Shown here in pieces: positions 61,653 through 64,000 of a stretch of 64,000 nucleotides of DNA. Under the pieces are notes generated by a model. The model was not told the origin of the DNA, did no database searches, and saw only the letters and a list, made by a program, of their open reading frames with translations. The DNA comes from Aurantimonas coralicida (GTDB lineage: Bacteria; Pseudomonadota; Alphaproteobacteria; Rhizobiales; Rhizobiaceae), in assembly GCA_011050685.1 (NCBI GenBank), contig DRFF01000058.1, positions 19,422 to 83,421 of the forward strand. Direction: 5' to 3'. Every line of letters starts with the position of its first letter. Position 1 is the first letter of the stretch. The position numbers and the translations under genes are program-made.

Positions 61653-62096
61653 ATGGCGATGACCCGCCTCAAGGCGAAGGCGCATCGCGCGCGCCGCGCC
61701 ATCGCCGCGCAGACAACCGCGCTGGAGGAGCACCTCTGGCGCGGTATCCGCGCGATTCCGGGTGAGGGCGGCCATTTCCATCGGCAGGTGGTGATCGGCC
61801 CTTACCTCGCCGACTTCGTCTCCCATCGCCTGCGGCTTATCATCGAGGTCGACGGCGCCCAGCATGCGCGCACCGACCGGCAGGCCAGGGACGCCGCGCG
61901 GGACCGCTGGCTCGGCGAGTGCGGCTATCTGGTCGTGCGCTTCGCTAATAATACGGTCCGTGCCGATTCCGCCGCAGTGCTCGAATCCATCCGTGCCGTG
62001 GTCGACGAGCGGCGGCATTTGCCACCCGGGGAGGAACCGGCCAAGCCGAAAGTTCCCGGCAAGAAGCGCCCGCGGCCGAAACCCGGAACGTCCTGA
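61653..62096 (+). CDS. DUF559 endonuclease-like (VSR-fold) protein
   Basis: A 147-residue protein. TTALEEHLWRGIRAIPGEGG and FHRQVVIGPYLADFVSHRLRLIIEVDGAQH hold the family acidic residues (Asp in ADF, Glu-x-Asp in EVDG). DRWLGECGYLVVRFANNTV follows. The PD-(D/E)xK nuclease fold is predicted; the physiological role is unknown. A decayed second copy lies just downstream. Confidence 0.88.
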   Translation: MAMTRLKAKAHRARRAIAAQTTALEEHLWRGIRAIPGEGGHFHRQVVIGPYLADFVSHRLRLIIEVDGAQHARTDRQARDAARDRWLGECGYLVVRFANNTVRADSAAVLESIRAVVDERRHLPPGEEPAKPKVPGKKRPRPKPGTS

Positions 62097-62154
62097 CGTG
62101 GAACGTCGATGATCGGGCAGGATCCTTATTCGACCCTCCCACATTGGGGCGACC

Positions 62155-62313
62155 CGATCGCCGGTTGAACGGCGGCCGGAACTGGATTTCGTTCGCCAAG
62201 GCTGCCGGGTGCTGCGCTTGTGGAACGACGCGGTGCGGTACGAACGCGATGCTGTCCTTGACACGATCTTTGCCGTGGTCGAAGAGCGTCGCCAATTGCG
62301 GGACGATCGTTGA
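62155..62313 (+). pseudogene. Remnant of a second DUF559 gene
   Basis: The plus frame ending in the stop at 62311-62313 reads RRPELDFVRQGCRVLRLWND, then AVRYERDAVLDTIFAVVEERR. This matches the C-terminal third of DUF559 proteins and echoes DRWLGECGYLVVRFANNTV of the neighbour. No start or N-terminal domain remains. Confidence 0.7.
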
Positions 62314-62319
62314 TCATGC

Positions 62320-62475
62320 TCCCTACCTCCCCCTGGGGGGAGGTCGCCGCCCCCGGGTCTTGCCTTTGGCAAGCCCGAGGACAGATGCCACGGCGTGCGG
62401 GGGGCTCTCGACTGTTCATTCCATCCCACCCCGGCGCTGACGCGCCGACCCTCCCCCCCAGGGGGAGGGTGGAGA
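62320..62475. repeat. RIME-like palindromic intergenic element
   Basis: Nested palindromes: ACCTCCCCCTGGGGGGAGGT (62325-62344), TCTTGCC-TTT-GGCAAG inside, and ACCCTCCCCCCCAGGGGGAGGGT (62448-62470) at the other end. The ends are approximately inverted with respect to each other. There is no coding capacity. It differs from the elements at 21142 and 31466 but has the same style. Confidence 0.7.
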
Positions 62476-62486
62476 AATGCCGAGCC

Positions 62487-62605
62487 ATGCCCGACCTTTT
62501 GCCTGAACTGCGCTCCGAAGAGTTACCCGCCCGCCCGCGCTCCCGCAGCGCCATCGGCGCGAGGAAGCGCAACCAGGCGAATGGCATGCGAGCGGAGAGA
62601 CACTG
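62487..62605 (+). pseudogene. Duplicated 5' fragment of glyS
   Basis: ATG 62487 begins [16 protein letters not shown], nearly identical to the start of the real glyS (62606), with about 41-42 of 47 bases matching. The frame then diverges ([27 protein letters not shown]). It is a 119-bp offset duplicate directly upstream of the functional start. Confidence 0.8.
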
Positions 62606-63981
62606 ATGCCCGATCTTCTGCTTGAACTGCGCTCCGAAGAGATTCCCGCCCGCATGCAGCGCAAGGCGGCGGGTGATCTGAAAAAGCTCGTCACCGACGC
62701 GCTGGTCGACGCCGGGCTGACCTATGAGGGCGCGCGGGAATATTGGACGCCGCGGCGCCTCACCCTCGACATTCGCGGCGTCGACGCCCGCTCCAAGGAC
62801 GTCGCCGAGGAGCGCAAGGGACCGCGCACCGACGCGCCGCCAAAGGCCATCGAGGGGTTCCTGCGCGGCGCGGGGCTCGCCTCGATCGACGATGCGGAGA
62901 TTCGCTCCGACCCGAAGAAGGGCGATTTCTACGTCGCGACGATCAAAAAGCCCGGACGGCCGGCCGAGGCGATCATCGCCGACGCGATGCCGGGCATCAT
63001 CAAGGGCTTTCCCTGGCCAAAATCCATGCGCTGGGGGTCGGCCTCGCGCGAGCCGGGTTCCTTGCGCTGGGTGCGGCCGCTGCAATCGATCCTGTGCACC
63101 TTCGGTCCGGAGACCGAGGAGCCGGTGGTGGTCGATTTTTCCGTCGACGGCATAAAGGCCGGCAACACGACGCGAGGACATCGCTTCCATGCGCCGGAGG
63201 AATTCTCCGTCCGCCGTTTCGACGATTACGCCGCGAAGCTCGAAAAGGCCTTCGTCGTGCTCGACGCCGAGCGGCGCAAAGAGATGATCCGCCACGACGC
63301 GGAAAACCTTGCCTTCGCGAAAGGTCTCGAAGTGGTGCCGGACGACGGGCTGCTGGAAGAGGTCTCGGGGCTGGTCGAATGGCCGGTGACGCTGATGGGT
63401 GAGTTCGAGCCGGAATTTCTCGAGATTCCGCCGGAAATCATCCGCTCAACCATCAAGGCCAACCAGAAGTGTTTTGTGTTGCGGCCGCATGGCGGCGGCA
63501 ACGGCACGCTCTCCAACCATTTCGTCCTCGTCTCCAACATCGAGGCTCGCGACGGCGGCGCGGCGATCGCCGCCGGCAACGGCAAGGTGGTGCGGGCGCG
63601 GCTGTCGGACGCTTTGTATTTCTGGAAGACCGACCAGGCCGATTTGCCCGACCTGGAGAGCCTTGCGGCCTCGGCCGAAAAATTCAGCCTCGATCTGACA
63701 AAGCCGCTTGATCAGCGCCTGGCCAAGCTCGACGCGCTGGGGGTGACGTTCCACGCCAAGCTGGGAGCCCAGGGCGATCGCGTTCAGCGCATCGCGGCGC
63801 TGGCGCAAGAGATCGCGCGGACGGTCTATCCGGACGGCGCGACGCTGGGGGGCGAGGCGGTTTCGGCCGACGAACTGGCGGCGCTGGCGAAGCGCGCGGC
63901 GGTGCTGGCGAAGGCGGATCTGACTACCGAGGCAGTTGGCGAGTTTCCCGAGTTGCAGGGGCTGATGGGCCGTTACTACGC
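62606..63981 (+). CDS. glyS: Glycyl-tRNA synthetase beta subunit (truncated by contig end)
   Basis: 459 codons of about 690-750 expected. [18 protein letters not shown] is the canonical N-terminus. [36 protein letters not shown] and [15 protein letters not shown] are family blocks. The sequence is still in frame at RYYA (63981); the following bases are adapter. The natural continuation would include the R-x-G-E-type segments after GLMGRYYA. Not a real truncation. Confidence 0.96.
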
Positions 63982-64000
63982 CTGTCTCTTATACACATCT
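63982..64000. other. Nextera transposase adapter (mosaic end) at contig terminus
   Basis: CTGTCTCTTATACACATCT is exactly the reverse complement of the 19-base Tn5/Nextera mosaic end. It is library-preparation contamination, not genome sequence. Confidence 0.97.

Overview
The window is about 64 kb of GC-rich DNA with densely packed genes. Its content fits an alphaproteobacterium, most likely of the order Hyphomicrobiales (Rhizobiales). The signs are a split ATP synthase F0 operon with a b' subunit, a red-type (form IC) RuBisCO operon with cbbX, a TamA/TamB pair, a BluB gene and mosaic intergenic repeats of the rhizobial kind. I see no rRNA, tRNA or CRISPR array. The last 19 bases are exactly the Nextera transposase mosaic-end sequence, so the right edge is an assembly end and glyS is cut there artificially.

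Layout. 1-5.6 kb (minus): tamA and tamB, outer-membrane assembly; tamB runs off the left edge. 6.0-9.9 kb (plus): a form II, CO-dehydrogenase-like molybdenum hydroxylase in the order S-L-M. 10.1-12.8 kb (plus): a DNA-repair pair, a radical SAM protein and a DUF4130-UdgX fusion. 12.8-15.4 kb (minus): a cyanide-insensitive bd-type quinol oxidase, including a 45-residue third subunit with a TTG start. 15.6-21.1 kb (plus): glycerate kinase, a lyxose/mannose isomerase-like protein, a HigBA toxin-antitoxin pair, a HerA-like ATPase and type 2 IPP isomerase.

21.1-25.6 kb is an accessory islet of visibly lower GC. A SIR2-STAND NTPase-TPR protein, probably anti-phage, is split near its C-terminus; the second piece ends in a cold-shock-like OB-fold. 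Repetitive, strongly folded non-coding DNA lies on one side and unassigned DNA on the other. This is the best candidate for an unusual system.

25.6-33.9 kb is the Calvin-cycle locus: divergent cbbR, then cbbF-cbbP-cbbA-cbbL-cbbS-cbbX-cbbE. A 165-bp repeat element sits between cbbL and cbbS, a 15-bp perfect hairpin between cbbS and cbbX, and there is no transketolase gene. 34.0-36.5 kb: a DUF4160/DUF2442 pair, bluB, and a redoxin gene between two 164-bp direct repeats. 36.5-39.6 kb: a translationally coupled valine-catabolic operon (acyl-CoA dehydrogenase, 3-hydroxyisobutyryl-CoA hydrolase, 3-hydroxyisobutyrate dehydrogenase), then a broken alcohol dehydrogenase. 40.5-43.7 kb: DUF305 protein and a copper P-type ATPase with a clear CueR-type promoter. 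43.9-48.9 kb: aldo/keto reductase, TerC, and atpI-atpB-atpE-b'-b. 48.9-58.6 kb: rnhB, a PA0069-type radical SAM protein, a glycosyltransferase-like protein, moaB, ispE, a TPR lipoprotein-like protein, a polyprenyl diphosphate synthase, DUF2007, a tRNA methyltransferase and an S49 peptidase. 59.1-64 kb: YdeI-like protein, glyQ, a YpfJ metallopeptidase, a DUF559 protein plus a decayed second copy, and glyS preceded by a duplicate of its own 5' end.

Together the genes suggest a facultatively autotrophic, respiring bacterium. CO2 fixation (cbb) could be fed by oxidation of an unknown substrate through the form II Mo-hydroxylase. The islet and the TA-like pairs add defence or stress functions.
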